From Streptomyces diastatochromogenes (GTDB lineage: Bacteria > Actinomycetota > Actinomycetes > Streptomycetales > Streptomycetaceae): a stretch of 64,000 nt of DNA. The stretch is from NCBI RefSeq assembly GCF_002242805.1, contig NZ_MCGQ01000042.1, forward strand, positions 62,001-126,000, read 5' to 3'. Below are positions 8,606 to 16,696 of this stretch, piece after piece. The notes below the pieces were generated by a model. It saw only the letters and a program-made list of their open reading frames with translations, was not told the origin of the DNA and made no database searches. Position 1 is the first letter of the stretch. Each line of letters starts with the position of its first letter. Both the position numbers and the translations under genes were made by a program.

Positions 8606-9373
8606 TCAGATTGCGAGGTCCGCGTGCATTTCCCAGACGAGAATTTCAGCGGGTGCGGAGACACTGATCCGCTGGCCGCCGCTGGCGGCGAAGCGGACCG
8701 CGTCGCCCGAGTTCAACGTGCCGGTGCCTTCGAGCTCGACCGAGCCGCGGGTGACGAACAGGTGCAGATAGGGAGCCTCGGGCAGCTGCACAGGCCGGCC
8801 GGGCATCAGCCGGGCCGCGTGCAGTGCAGCGTGACGGTTCCGGATCCGGATGGCGGCATCGCCGTGATGCCGGGCCATGCCCGAGGCCACCGTCACCAGG
8901 CCTCCGGACAGCAGGTCGTTGTCGACTTCCAGCTGTTCATAGCCGGGCGTCACGCCCGTCTCGTCGGGTACGACCCACATCTGGATCAGATGCACCGGGT
9001 CTGTGTGGCGCTCTCGACCGAGGCGCGGGGAGTCGTTCTTCTCCGAGTGCAGGATCCCGGTGCCGGCGCTCATCCGCTGGGCAAGCCCCGGATAGATGAC
9101 TCCGGAGTTGCCGGCCGAGTCCTGATGTACCAGCGACCCCTCCAGAACCCAGGTGACGATCTCCATGTCCCGATGCGGATGGGTGTCGAAGCCAGTACCA
9201 GGCTTGATGGTGTCCTCGTTGTGGACCACCAGCAGGCCGTGGTGGGTGTTGCCCGGATCGTAGGGCTGGCCGCCGACCCAGAACGAGTGCCTGCCGCGCA
9301 GCCACGTCAGACGGGTCTCCGACCGGCCGTCGGAGCGGTGGACATCGATGAGCGGTGCGGGTGTGGTGCCCAC
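8606..9373 (-). CDS. Pirin family protein
   Basis: A 255-aa two-domain cupin of the pirin family. The start is the GTG at 9373 because GAAAGGG lies seven bases upstream; longer frames have no such support. Key motifs are GFDTHPHRDMEIVTWVLEG (metal-binding His residues), SAGTGILHSE and LIQMWVVPD in the N-terminal cupin, with a shorter C-terminal cupin ending VSAPAEILVWEMHADL. Family members have iron-bound quercetin dioxygenase-like or redox-sensing roles. Position between an NTF2-like gene and an MBL hydrolase suggests small-molecule detoxification or tailoring, which is inference. Confidence 0.88.
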   Translation of the reverse strand: MGTTPAPLIDVHRSDGRSETRLTWLRGRHSFWVGGQPYDPGNTHHGLLVVHNEDTIKPGTGFDTHPHRDMEIVTWVLEGSLVHQDSAGNSGVIYPGLAQRMSAGTGILHSEKNDSPRLGRERHTDPVHLIQMWVVPDETGVTPGYEQLEVDNDLLSGGLVTVASGMARHHGDAAIRIRNRHAALHAARLMPGRPVQLPEAPYLHLFVTRGSVELEGTGTLNSGDAVRFAASGGQRISVSAPAEILVWEMHADLAI

Positions 9374-9531
9374 GGGTATGCCCTTTCGAGTCGGGTCGGG
9401 ATTCGCCGCGCACCGTCTGGTCGCGCGGCACGGTGCGCTGGCCCGGACTGCGGGCCGTGTGAGGGGGCGGAAGGAGGAAGGAGTCTGTCTGCCGGGCGGA
9501 CGCACACCTTCCTCCTCCTCGGCCGGGGTGG

Positions 9532-9999
9532 TCAGTTCGCCGCGGGCGTCGATGCCTTGACGGCGGAGGCGAAGTCCGACTGCACGCCGAGCTGGGCGAG
9601 CATGACGCTCACGCCCACGTAGCAGTTGAACTCCTTGATCTTGCCGTCTTCGACGTACCAGAAGTCGGCGGTCGGGATGTCGAGCTTGGCGCCGGTCGGC
9701 TGGATGACCCCGGCGGGCGTCTCGAACGGCCCGGTGACGGTGCCCTTGACCGACAGCTCGACGGTGACGATGTCGCCCATGACGTGGAACCTGTGCAGTT
9801 CCCGGTGGATGTCGGGCGCCAGCCGGCCCATGTAGGCGACCAGGTCGCCCAGGTGCTCACCCCGGTAGCTCTCGCCCGCGACGACGTTGTTGAACACGCC
9901 GTCCGCGGTGAACAGGTCCTTGAACCCCTGGACGTCCAGGACGCTGCCTTCCGCCGCGTGGTACGCCGCCCGGACCACGGCTTCTGCGTCAGTAGCCAT
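9532..9999 (-). CDS. SnoaL/NTF2-like protein
   Basis: A 155-aa protein with the cone-shaped NTF2 fold pattern: N-terminal helix (AEAVVRAAYHAAEG), FKDLFTADGVFNN, then alternating strands (DIVTVELSVKGTVTGPF, KLDIPTADFWYVEDGKIKEFNCYVG). SnoaL-like proteins act as cyclases, isomerases or dehydratases, or only bind ligands. Two TetR-type operator copies lie immediately upstream (10027-10084), so this is probably the first gene of the regulated unit that continues into pirin and the MBL hydrolase. The substrate cannot be inferred. Confidence 0.82.
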   Translation of the reverse strand: MATDAEAVVRAAYHAAEGSVLDVQGFKDLFTADGVFNNVVAGESYRGEHLGDLVAYMGRLAPDIHRELHRFHVMGDIVTVELSVKGTVTGPFETPAGVIQPTGAKLDIPTADFWYVEDGKIKEFNCYVGVSVMLAQLGVQSDFASAVKASTPAAN

Positions 10000-10026
10000 C
10001 GCTACTCTCCACTTCCGCGATGGTAA

Positions 10027-10042
10027 TCAAATGATTGCTTTA
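10027..10042. promoter_or_regulatory. TetR operator, copy 1
   Basis: TCAAATGATTGCTTTA. Its reverse complement, TAAAGCAATCATTTGA, matches the same 16-bp pattern as copies 2 and 3 (TCAAGCAnnCGnTTGA). It lies 28-43 bp before the start codon of the NTF2-like gene, where a bound repressor would block transcription. Confidence 0.7.
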
Positions 10043-10068
10043 ATATATGCCGACAGTCGGGGGCCTTG

Positions 10069-10084
10069 TCAAGCAATCGTTTGA
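10069..10084. promoter_or_regulatory. TetR operator, copy 2
   Basis: TCAAGCAATCGTTTGA, a near-perfect palindrome 42 bp (about four helical turns) from copy 1, allowing two dimers on the same DNA face. It lies in the gap between the tetR stop codon and the NTF2-like gene. Confidence 0.75.
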
Positions 10085-10114
10085 ATTCTCTGGTGGCGAC
10101 GGCCTTTGGGCTGG

Positions 10115-10753
10115 TCAGCGGCCGACGGCGGGGTACCCGTGGAACGCCCCGGCCACCACGGGGACCAGCTGCCGCTCGATCTGCTCGGCGGGCATGGCGG
10201 CCAGCTCGGCGCCGATCGGTGCCAGCGCGAGCCAGTTCAGCAGGCCGGCCGCGCATCGCGTACGGAAGATCAGTTCCTGCTCGTCGACTCCGGGAAGGTT
10301 CGCCGACAGCACTCGAAGGGCATCCCGCCGAGTCTGCTCGAACTTGCCGGCCAGCCGCTCCCACCCCTGGGGCGGATCGATTCCGACGCGTGCCACGGTC
10401 CGCATCACGGCCAGGTCCTGTCCGCCGGCCGCCAGCGCGCGCATCATGGGCCGGGCGAACGCTGCCGCCAGCTCCTGAAGTGTCGAGGTGGAGTCAAGGG
10501 AATCGAGTGCCAGGATCTGCGCGTCCAGATACCGTTCCAGCGCGTGCTCGATCGCGGAGTCGCGCAACGCCTTCAACGACCCGAAGTGGTAACTCACCGC
10601 GGCGACGTTGGCTCCGGCGCGATCCGTGATCTCGCGGAGTGTCACGCCCTCCTGGCCCCGTTGCGCGAGCAGCTCCAGGGCGGCCGTCAGCAGACCGTCC
10701 CGTGTGCGCTGACCAGCCTCTCGACGCAGATCCGTCTTTTCCGCCCGTACCAC
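10115..10753 (-). CDS. TetR/AcrR-family transcriptional regulator
   Basis: A 212-aa one-component repressor. The N-terminal helix-turn-helix is clear: TRDGLLTAALELLAQRGQEG, TLREITDRAGANVAAVSYHFGSLKALRDSA. The C-terminal half is all-helical and would hold the ligand pocket and dimer face. The GTG at 10753 begins five bases after the edge of a 26-bp inverted repeat that contains operator copy 3, so autorepression by blocking initiation is likely; no clear ribosome site precedes the GTG. Two further operator copies precede the next gene. The inducer is unknown but could be the substrate of the pirin/MBL/NTF2 proteins or of the nearby FAD monooxygenases. Confidence 0.9.
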   Translation of the reverse strand: MVRAEKTDLRREAGQRTRDGLLTAALELLAQRGQEGVTLREITDRAGANVAAVSYHFGSLKALRDSAIEHALERYLDAQILALDSLDSTSTLQELAAAFARPMMRALAAGGQDLAVMRTVARVGIDPPQGWERLAGKFEQTRRDALRVLSANLPGVDEQELIFRTRCAAGLLNWLALAPIGAELAAMPAEQIERQLVPVVAGAFHGYPAVGR

Positions 10754-10757
10754 GGAA

Positions 10758-10783
10758 TGAACTCAAGCAGCCGCTTGAGTTCA
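10758..10783. promoter_or_regulatory. TetR operator, copy 3, at tetR start
   Basis: Inverted repeat with 11-bp perfect arms (TGAACTCAAGC and complement) around a 4-bp centre. Its core at 10763-10778, TCAAGCAGCCGCTTGA, matches copies 1 and 2. It lies immediately upstream of the tetR start codon, next to a TTGACA-like hexamer read on the minus strand. Confidence 0.8.
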
Positions 10784-10879
10784 TTGTCAAACAGCTGCTT
10801 CAGCGCACCGCGGTCACCCTTCGCCATCCGCACCGAATGCCGGACCGACGGCAACGCGCGACGGGAACGGGGTACCTGC

Positions 10880-12391
10880 TCAGATCGCCGGACTGCCGAA
10901 CCAGTGGCCGGCTGCCCGCTCGAACGCTTCACGATCAAAGGCGCTGTCGCCTGCCCAGGCGACGATGCCGTCAGGTCGGACAAGCACGGCACCGAATCCG
11001 AGGTCGTTGCGGGCCGGCCCGGCTACGTAGCGGATCCGCTTGGCCCAGCCCTTCGCCGAGTCGTTCAGACGGCGGTCGGTGGTGAAATCGAGGGCGACGC
11101 CTCGTCCTTCCCGCATCAGGTCGCCGAGGCGGGTGCCGTCCTCAAGACGAAGTTCCGGGGCGTTGCGACCGACCAGCGGCTGCTCGCTGCCGAGGTCGTA
11201 GCGGACCGACGATCCGGACAGCTTCTCGAACACGTAGGCCGTTCCGTCACGGGTCCCGATCAGGTCGCGGATCAGCGCTTGAACCGCCTGACCGTGCCGG
11301 TCCGGCATCATGGTCGCCACCTGGGCGCGAGTCCAGTCGAGCACCCATGCGCCGATCGGATGGCGCTCACGGGTGTAGGTGTCGAGAAGCCCCTCCGGCG
11401 CGTCCCCGCGCACGGTCGCCGCGAGCTTCCATCCCAGGTTGAGGGCGTCGCCGATGCCGACGTTGAGTCCCTGCCCTCCAAGGGGAGAGTGAATATGTGC
11501 GGCGTCGCCCGCGAGCAGGACACGTCCCTGCCGGTACGTCGTCGTCTGCATCGCCCGATCGGTATAGGTCGAGGCAAGGTGGACATCGCTCAGCGTCACA
11601 TCGGTGCCGGACACGCGGCGCAGAACCGCCTCGAGGTGTTCGCGACTCGGCGACTGCGAGCGATCGAACGCGCCTGCGTCGAACTCCATCACAGCGATGT
11701 GTCCTTGCCCGGACATCTGCAGGTACACGCCCCTCGGCGTCAGATGGAACCCAGGGCGCAGCTTCTCGGGATCGGCGACGGTGGCGAGCATGGTGTAGCC
11801 CGTGAACTGCGGCTCTGTGCCGACGAAGTCGAAGCCCGCGAGCCTGCGCACCGTGCTGCGTCCGCCGTCGCAGCCGACGAGCCAGCGCGCCGCGTACTCG
11901 TGCGCGCCGGTGTGCGCGACCACGTTCTCCTCGTTCTGCGTGACGCCAGAGACCCTGACACCGCGCCTGATCTCCACGCCCAGCTCGGCTGCCCGCTCGG
12001 ACAGCACCCGCTCGACCGCGTCGAGGTGTGTCAACACGCCTTCCCCTGCCGGGCTGGGAAGCCGGAACGGCAGTGCGGCGACGTCGACGTTGGCCGGATC
12101 GAGCACCATGCCGGCGAAGTGGCCCACCTGACGAGGAGGCGCCGGCTCGTCCGACGCGTCGGGATAGTTGTTGACGCCCGACGCCGTCAGCAACTGCTGC
12201 AGCATCCCGCGACGGTAGAACGTCTCGACCGACGCGGCTGACAGGCCCCGCAGCCCGAGGGGGAGTGCCCTCCGCGGGGAGTGGAGCCCCCGCTCCTGCT
12301 CGAGCACCAGGACGGAGCAGTCCGCGAGGCCGAGCTCGCAGGCCAGGAACAGGCCGACCGGGCCCGCGCCCACGATCACTATGTCGTACAC
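10880..12391 (-). CDS. Class A FAD-dependent monooxygenase (aromatic hydroxylase type)
   Basis: A 503-aa flavoprotein hydroxylase using FAD and NAD(P)H. The Rossmann motif VIVGAGPVGLFLA is at the N-terminus, the GD-type motif LVGCDGGRSTVRR is near residue 165, and LLAGDAAHIHSPLGGQGLN binds the FAD ribityl chain. The last 90 residues resemble the thioredoxin-like C-terminal domain of PgaE/MtmOIV/RIFMO-type enzymes (APELRLEDGTRLGDLM). The GTG at 12391 is favoured because AAAGGTG lies five bases upstream; an upstream GTG at 12400 is possible. Such enzymes tailor polyketides or inactivate drugs such as rifamycins. The substrate is not known. Confidence 0.92.
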   Translation of the reverse strand: MYDIVIVGAGPVGLFLACELGLADCSVLVLEQERGLHSPRRALPLGLRGLSAASVETFYRRGMLQQLLTASGVNNYPDASDEPAPPRQVGHFAGMVLDPANVDVAALPFRLPSPAGEGVLTHLDAVERVLSERAAELGVEIRRGVRVSGVTQNEENVVAHTGAHEYAARWLVGCDGGRSTVRRLAGFDFVGTEPQFTGYTMLATVADPEKLRPGFHLTPRGVYLQMSGQGHIAVMEFDAGAFDRSQSPSREHLEAVLRRVSGTDVTLSDVHLASTYTDRAMQTTTYRQGRVLLAGDAAHIHSPLGGQGLNVGIGDALNLGWKLAATVRGDAPEGLLDTYTRERHPIGAWVLDWTRAQVATMMPDRHGQAVQALIRDLIGTRDGTAYVFEKLSGSSVRYDLGSEQPLVGRNAPELRLEDGTRLGDLMREGRGVALDFTTDRRLNDSAKGWAKRIRYVAGPARNDLGFGAVLVRPDGIVAWAGDSAFDREAFERAAGHWFGSPAI

Positions 12392-12443
12392 GAAGATCAC
12401 CTTTCTGAAGCGGATATATCGGCCCAGTGGGTGACCGGCATGC

Positions 12444-13568
12444 TCACCGGCCCTGCTCGAACATGGTGATCAGGCGCTGGGGTGCGTCGTCGCCGAAGAG
12501 GAGGTCGTTGAGCTGGGCGCCTTCGGCGGCCGCTGCGGCGCTGCGGGGGAACATGGCCTGCTCGTATCCGCTCAGCGCGGTCTCGATGTCATCGGGGTGT
12601 GCGGCGATGGCCTTGCCGAGTTCGGCGCCGTCGTACATGGCCAGGTTGGCGCCTTCGCCGTTCGGGGCCGTGAGGTGGGCGGCGTCGCCGAGCAGGGTCA
12701 CCCCCGACACCCGGTCCCAACGGTGCTCGATCGGCAGGGCGTGGAGGGGGCGCAGGACCGGCGTGGTCTCGCTGTCGGTGATCAGTGCGGTGAGCTCCGG
12801 CGCCCAGCTGTCGAACTCCCGCGCGATCCGCGCGGTCGCCGCGGCGCAGTCGGTGAAGTCGATGTCGGCGAACCACTCCAGCGGCCTGGAGAGCGCCACG
12901 TAGGTGTGGAGGGTTCCGCCTCGCTCCCGGTGAGCCTGGATCCCCTTGCCCGGCGCGAGCGCGAACAGCGAGCCGTCGCCGACCGCCTTCGCGGTGGCCG
13001 GGTGCCGGGTGTCGCCGTCGAACAGGTAGGTCTCGACGAACGACCTGCCGGTGTACTCGGGTGTGGCGTCGGAGAGCAGCGGCCGGACCCGGGACCATGC
13101 ACCGTCCGCGCCGACCAGCAGACTCGTGACGACGGTGGCGCCGTCGGCGAAGGTCACCTCGTGGCGACCCTCGCCCAGAGCACGGGCACTGCTGACCTTG
13201 TGACCCCACCGGACGGTGTCGGCCGGGAGCGAGTCGAGCAGGATCTGCCGCAGCTCGCCGCGCTGCACCTCGGGGCGCTCGCCCGTGCCGTCGTCGGGCA
13301 CGTCGACCAGAACGGTCCCGTCCGGCGCGAGGAACCGTGTCGCCTCGCGGCCTTCCAGGATCAGGCCGCGGAACTCGTCCGTCAGGCCCGCCGCCTGGAG
13401 AGCCGGCCGGCCGTTGTAGTCGTGGATGTCGAGCATCCCGCCCTGCGCGCGCGCCCTCGGGGAGGACTCCGCCTCGTAGACCGTGGCCGGGATTCCGTGG
13501 ACGTGCAGGACGCGGGCGAGAGTCAGGCCGCCGAGTCCGGCACCGATGATCGTGACGTCATTGCGCAT
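12444..13568 (-). CDS. FAD-dependent monooxygenase, TetX-like
   Basis: A 374-aa flavin monooxygenase. The start is the ATG at 13568, preceded by AAGGAG. Motifs are IIGAGLGGLTLARVL at the N-terminus, LLVGADGAWSRVRP near residue 155 and LLGDAAHLTAPNGEGANLAM near residue 295; the last is close to the GEGVNLAM signature of TetX-like enzymes. Length matches TetX (about 380 aa). TetX hydroxylates tetracyclines, but most actinomycete relatives have unknown substrates, so resistance is only a possibility. It lies 52 bp upstream of the other FAD monooxygenase on the same strand and may be co-transcribed with it. Confidence 0.9.
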   Translation of the reverse strand: MRNDVTIIGAGLGGLTLARVLHVHGIPATVYEAESSPRARAQGGMLDIHDYNGRPALQAAGLTDEFRGLILEGREATRFLAPDGTVLVDVPDDGTGERPEVQRGELRQILLDSLPADTVRWGHKVSSARALGEGRHEVTFADGATVVTSLLVGADGAWSRVRPLLSDATPEYTGRSFVETYLFDGDTRHPATAKAVGDGSLFALAPGKGIQAHRERGGTLHTYVALSRPLEWFADIDFTDCAAATARIAREFDSWAPELTALITDSETTPVLRPLHALPIEHRWDRVSGVTLLGDAAHLTAPNGEGANLAMYDGAELGKAIAAHPDDIETALSGYEQAMFPRSAAAAAEGAQLNDLLFGDDAPQRLITMFEQGR

Positions 13569-13591
13569 GGTGACTCCTTGCCTGTCGTACG

Positions 13592-13615
13592 CCTGCCGGA
13601 CGGGCACCCGGCAGG
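13592..13615. promoter_or_regulatory. Inverted repeat upstream of TetX-like gene
   Basis: CCTGCCGG, 8-bp spacer, CCGGCAGG: perfect 8-bp arms starting 24 bp upstream of the ATG. A plausible operator, though no adjacent regulator gene is seen. Confidence 0.4.
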
Positions 13616-13794
13616 ATCTGATGGAAAGATGCCGGACCCCGCCGACAAGCCGCCGACATCGGACCGACAGGCCCCCGATACGTGCGGGCCAGGCCATCTC
13701 CCCGAACCGGCGCCGGACTTCGGCAGCTCGACGTCCCGGGGCCGATACAGGCGGTCCTCCAGGTGCGCGGTCAGCCTGCCGCCCTCCGAATCCG

Positions 13795-13945
13795 CGGCGA
13801 TCGGAGTGGGAGCTCATCTGGCCTTTCCTGCCCGCGTCGTTGCGCCGGCGCAAGCGGCCGGCCGACCGCAGAGTCCTCAACGGGGATCGTGCGCAAGTTC
13901 CGTACGGGCACAGCATGGCGGGACATACCCGAGTGGTACGCCCGA
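13795..13945 (+). pseudogene. IS5-family transposase, N-terminal scrap
   Basis: RRSEWELIWPFLPASLRRRK and PADRRVLNG in one frame, then IVRKFRTGTAWRDIPEWY in the next, reproduce the N-terminal region of IS5-type transposases (W..I.P.LP...R..VLNGI..R.GT.WRD.P). One frameshift separates the two parts and everything after them is missing. Confidence 0.75.
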
Positions 13946-14722
13946 AGTCCCGAGGATCCGCTTCAAGGCGTGGCTCTCCGATAGCGAAGCCAACAGGTGG
14001 GCGCAGCCCTGCTCTGGGAGTCGAAGGACGCGGCACAGCAGGCATTGCCCAGCAAGGCCCCCAAGTTGATCGGCTGACCGGCGGCTGAAACTCTCTCGTG
14101 GCGCCAAGCCGGCCGAGGAGTGCTGGGGGCATCCCGATGAACGTAGTTCGGCGCACTCGTCGGCAAAGGCGCAGAGCCGGTGGATCAGGCTCAGGTAGGT
14201 GGCGGGGGACCTGGACACGCCGCCTGCTGGCGTGCCTTGGAGCCACTGATACCAGAGGCCGCCCGGGGCCAGAAAGCGCGCGGCCTGGTCGGCGCCGAAG
14301 TTCAGGTCGATGTACAGCAGGGCTCCCAGAGCTACAGGCTGGTCGTGGGCGAGGTCGGGACGACGGAGGTAGCGATCGAGGTAGGCGGCCAGCAGGTCAG
14401 CATCATCGGGCGTGCCGAAGGTGGCCAGGGCCAGGCAGTACGCCAAGCCCGCACAGCAGACCTCGCTGGCCAGCAGGAGATCTCCCAGGCGCTCGCGGAA
14501 CTCGGTTCGGCCGGAGACGGCGATGAGCCAAGCGGGGGTCCTGCGCTCACGCCACCCGCCTTCCAGGAGTACGGCGAGCTCGTGCGAGGTGATGATTCCG
14601 GCGTCTTCGCTGAGAGATCGCGTGAATCGGCCGTATTCAGGACCCTCCAGGCGCAGCAGATTGCCGCTGAGTTTCAGGTAGCGGCGATCCGGGGTGACAT
14701 AGCGACGGACCAGGTCCGGCAT
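13877..14722 (-). CDS. DUF6000 family protein with rearranged C-terminus
   Basis: From the ATG at 14722 the first 190 residues look like a DUF6000 protein: PDLVRRYVTPDRRYLKLSGN, a helical middle with ELAVLLEGGWRERRTPAWLI, and AYLDRYLRRPDLAHDQPVAL...APGGLWYQWL. Family function is unknown. After about residue 205 the frame runs on into sequence antisense to the IS5 scrap at 13795-13945, so the natural C-terminus has been replaced. Normal members are about 190-210 aa, so the core may still be complete. No signal peptide or membrane helix is present. Confidence 0.6.
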   Translation of the reverse strand: MPDLVRRYVTPDRRYLKLSGNLLRLEGPEYGRFTRSLSEDAGIITSHELAVLLEGGWRERRTPAWLIAVSGRTEFRERLGDLLLASEVCCAGLAYCLALATFGTPDDADLLAAYLDRYLRRPDLAHDQPVALGALLYIDLNFGADQAARFLAPGGLWYQWLQGTPAGGVSRSPATYLSLIHRLCAFADECAELRSSGCPQHSSAGLAPRESFSRRSADQLGGLAGQCLLCRVLRLPEQGCAHLLASLSESHALKRILGTSGVPLGYVPPCCARTELAHDPR

Positions 14723-14909
14723 CTCGGCACCCTCATGGGCATGGCGCACCACAGGATCATGACTCGCTGAAGCGCCATCGGACCAGTCCTTTCCCACATC
14801 ACGCCGGGGTTCGGCGCCACCGGCGGTGACGACTGCCGTGCTTCGGCACACATGCTCAGCGCCTACGGGACACGTCCGGCGCAGTGAACGAGGTTGCTAG
14901 TGTCCGACA

Positions 14910-15245
14910 GTGACCTTGACGGACCTGGGGAATGGCTTTCGGGACGATGATCAGCGGCGGCGCGTCCAAGCGGTGATCCATGATCGCCTTGCGGACGACC
15001 GCGAGCCGCAGGAATGCCGCTACCTCATGCGGTTCTGGTGGCAGCTGCGCATGCCGTACCGAGAGGTGTCGTTGGAGCAGCTCAGCCTGAACGTCAGCCA
15101 GCCGAAGCTGGACGTGCTCAACCAGCTGATCAGCGCCATCAGGACGTCCCATGCCGAGATCGACGCGTGGGTGGCCACCACGCAGGATGCCTTCCCGGTG
15201 ATTCAAGACCGTGGCTTCCGGGCGGCATCGGGCGGCGGGGGCTAG
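14910..15245 (+). CDS. Small hypothetical protein
   Basis: A 111-aa acidic, helix-rich protein (RRRVQAVIHDRLADDREPQE, then LDVLNQLISAIRTSHAEIDAWVATTQDAF) ending in a Gly-rich tail. There is no signal or membrane segment. Codon use has high GC3, which supports real coding, but I recognise no family and the ribosome site is weak. It stands alone between DUF6000 (opposite strand) and a degraded stretch. Confidence 0.45.
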   Translation: MTLTDLGNGFRDDDQRRRVQAVIHDRLADDREPQECRYLMRFWWQLRMPYREVSLEQLSLNVSQPKLDVLNQLISAIRTSHAEIDAWVATTQDAFPVIQDRGFRAASGGGG

Positions 15246-15609
15246 CGCAGCAAGTCGAGGTGCTGGCAGTTGCGTCGTCCGCGCGTGCTCGGCCTGCTCG
15301 ATCCGTATCGTGCGGCATTCCCAGGCGGCGAGTGAGCAGTCCAGCGAACACGCTCGGCGGCGCGGCGCCGCAGACCGCGCGCTGGGTCAGTGGGCGGTCT
15401 AAAGCCGTCTGGTGCGCGTGGGCGCCGGCGAGGCGCAGCAGCCCGCGAAGTCTGTGTCCGAGGCGGTCGTACGACGGATGCGTGGCGGCTCAGCCTCTGC
15501 GATGAGCGCTCGGTCGACCGTCCAGCTTCTACCGCGAGTGCTGGCAACGCCGAGGCTGGTGGGAGTCCTTAGGGGAGGCGGGAGACGTACGACGGTGGGG
15601 GTACGTGGT

Positions 15610-15835
15610 GGAGATCGCAGCAATGGCGGTGTCGTTGCTGGCCTTCGCGGTGTGCGGCTGGCGCAGGCGCGGACGTTCGTGCACGAGCCGCTGCCTGCGA
15701 AGGGGCCGACGGACCGGACCGAGGAAGAGCGCTGGGCGGTGCTCATCCAGACCGCTTTGAACCTCTTCAGCGGCGCTCCGCACGATGACTCGGGCACCAC
15801 CGCAGAGCTTCGTGGCCTCCCGTTCAGGGACGTAC
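15610..15835 (+). pseudogene. Fragment of an unrecognised small protein, frameshifted
   Basis: One frame starts GTGGAGATCGCAGCAATGGC and gives a hydrophobic helix (AAMAVSLLAFAVCGW). The next frame then continues with high GC3 and coding-like sequence (TFVHEPLPAKGPTDRTEEER, WAVLIQTALNLFSG). The two were probably one small protein joined near 15660. No family was recognised. The stretch 15246-15609 before it holds nothing I can support. Confidence 0.3.
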
Positions 15836-16390
15836 GACGTCTGTCCCTCCGTGCCGCTGATGCGGGTGCGGGCGGTAGAGGGCGTGGGCGCGCGTCAGGT
15901 CGGCAGGGCCGTCCTGGCCGAGGTGGAGGAAGTAGTTCACCTGCCATGCCTGCGTGGTGCGGGCCTGCCGGCTGGTCGTGGTCACCCACGGCGGGTACAC
16001 GCGGAAGCCGCGCTTCCCGCCGGAGGCGTCGCGGGAGACGATGCCGTGTTCGCACAGCACCTCGCCAGGGAACACGAACTGTCCGAAGCCGTCCTTGTGG
16101 TGGCTGCTGATGACGAAGAGGTCCACATGGTCGTCGGCGTCGAAGGGCCGGATCGGCCCCTTTGCGGACCGCTGCCACACGGTGACGAACTGGCCCACTT
16201 TCTTCGGGGTCGTCTTGGCCACGCGGAACCGGATCGAGCGGCCATCGAGTGTGAACGCGCACGCAGCGTACTCGGCGCCTTCCGGTTCGGGCACCGGCAG
16301 CGAGCAAGCGAAACCACTGGCGTCGTACACCAGCGCCTTTGCCGTTTGCAGATCACCGTGAAGCCCGGCCCACGGCTGATTCGTCACCAT
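15824..16390 (-). CDS. MepB family protein
   Basis: A 188-aa protein matching the MepB family, named from the Staphylococcus aureus mepRAB operon; biochemical function is unknown. Characteristic segments are EPEGAEYAACAFTLDGRSIRFRVAKTTPKKVGQFVTVW (in part), IRPFDADDHVDLFVIS, FGQFVFPGEVL and GGKRGFRVYPPWVTT. Length is close to normal. The C-terminal 25 residues after LYRPHPHQ look less conserved. No neighbouring efflux gene or MarR regulator is present, unlike in mepRAB. Confidence 0.85.
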   Translation of the reverse strand: MVTNQPWAGLHGDLQTAKALVYDASGFACSLPVPEPEGAEYAACAFTLDGRSIRFRVAKTTPKKVGQFVTVWQRSAKGPIRPFDADDHVDLFVISSHHKDGFGQFVFPGEVLCEHGIVSRDASGGKRGFRVYPPWVTTTSRQARTTQAWQVNYFLHLGQDGPADLTRAHALYRPHPHQRHGGTDVVRP

Positions 16391-16696
16391 GCCGCCATCC
16401 TGTCACCCTCGTCCGGAACGACGTCCCGCCGTACTGATCGGCAGGAACCCTCGCAGGGCGTGGTCGCCGACGACAGCGGAGTTCACCCCGTCCTTGGCCT
16501 CCGTCCGGTCGAGCCCTTTTTCTCTTTGCGGGACGGGGGCTCCGGGGTACCGGCATCAAGTCCCGCCCCGGGAGCGGCCGGACAGGCTTCGGTCGAGCGT
16601 GTGAACCGACCCACCCGAACCTTCCGCTGGAACCGCCCGCTTCCTGTGGTCGTCTTGTGCGCTGATTGTGTACGAAGCAGGGGTGTGGGGGGCGTT

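Noticed and set aside
10106-12241. 711-codon plus-strand frame
   Set aside because: It runs antisense through tetR and the FAD monooxygenase, both of which have clear motifs on the minus strand.
12444-13568. Tetracycline-inactivating TetX
   Set aside because: Motifs show the TetX-like fold only; substrate residues cannot be judged, so only the family is claimed.
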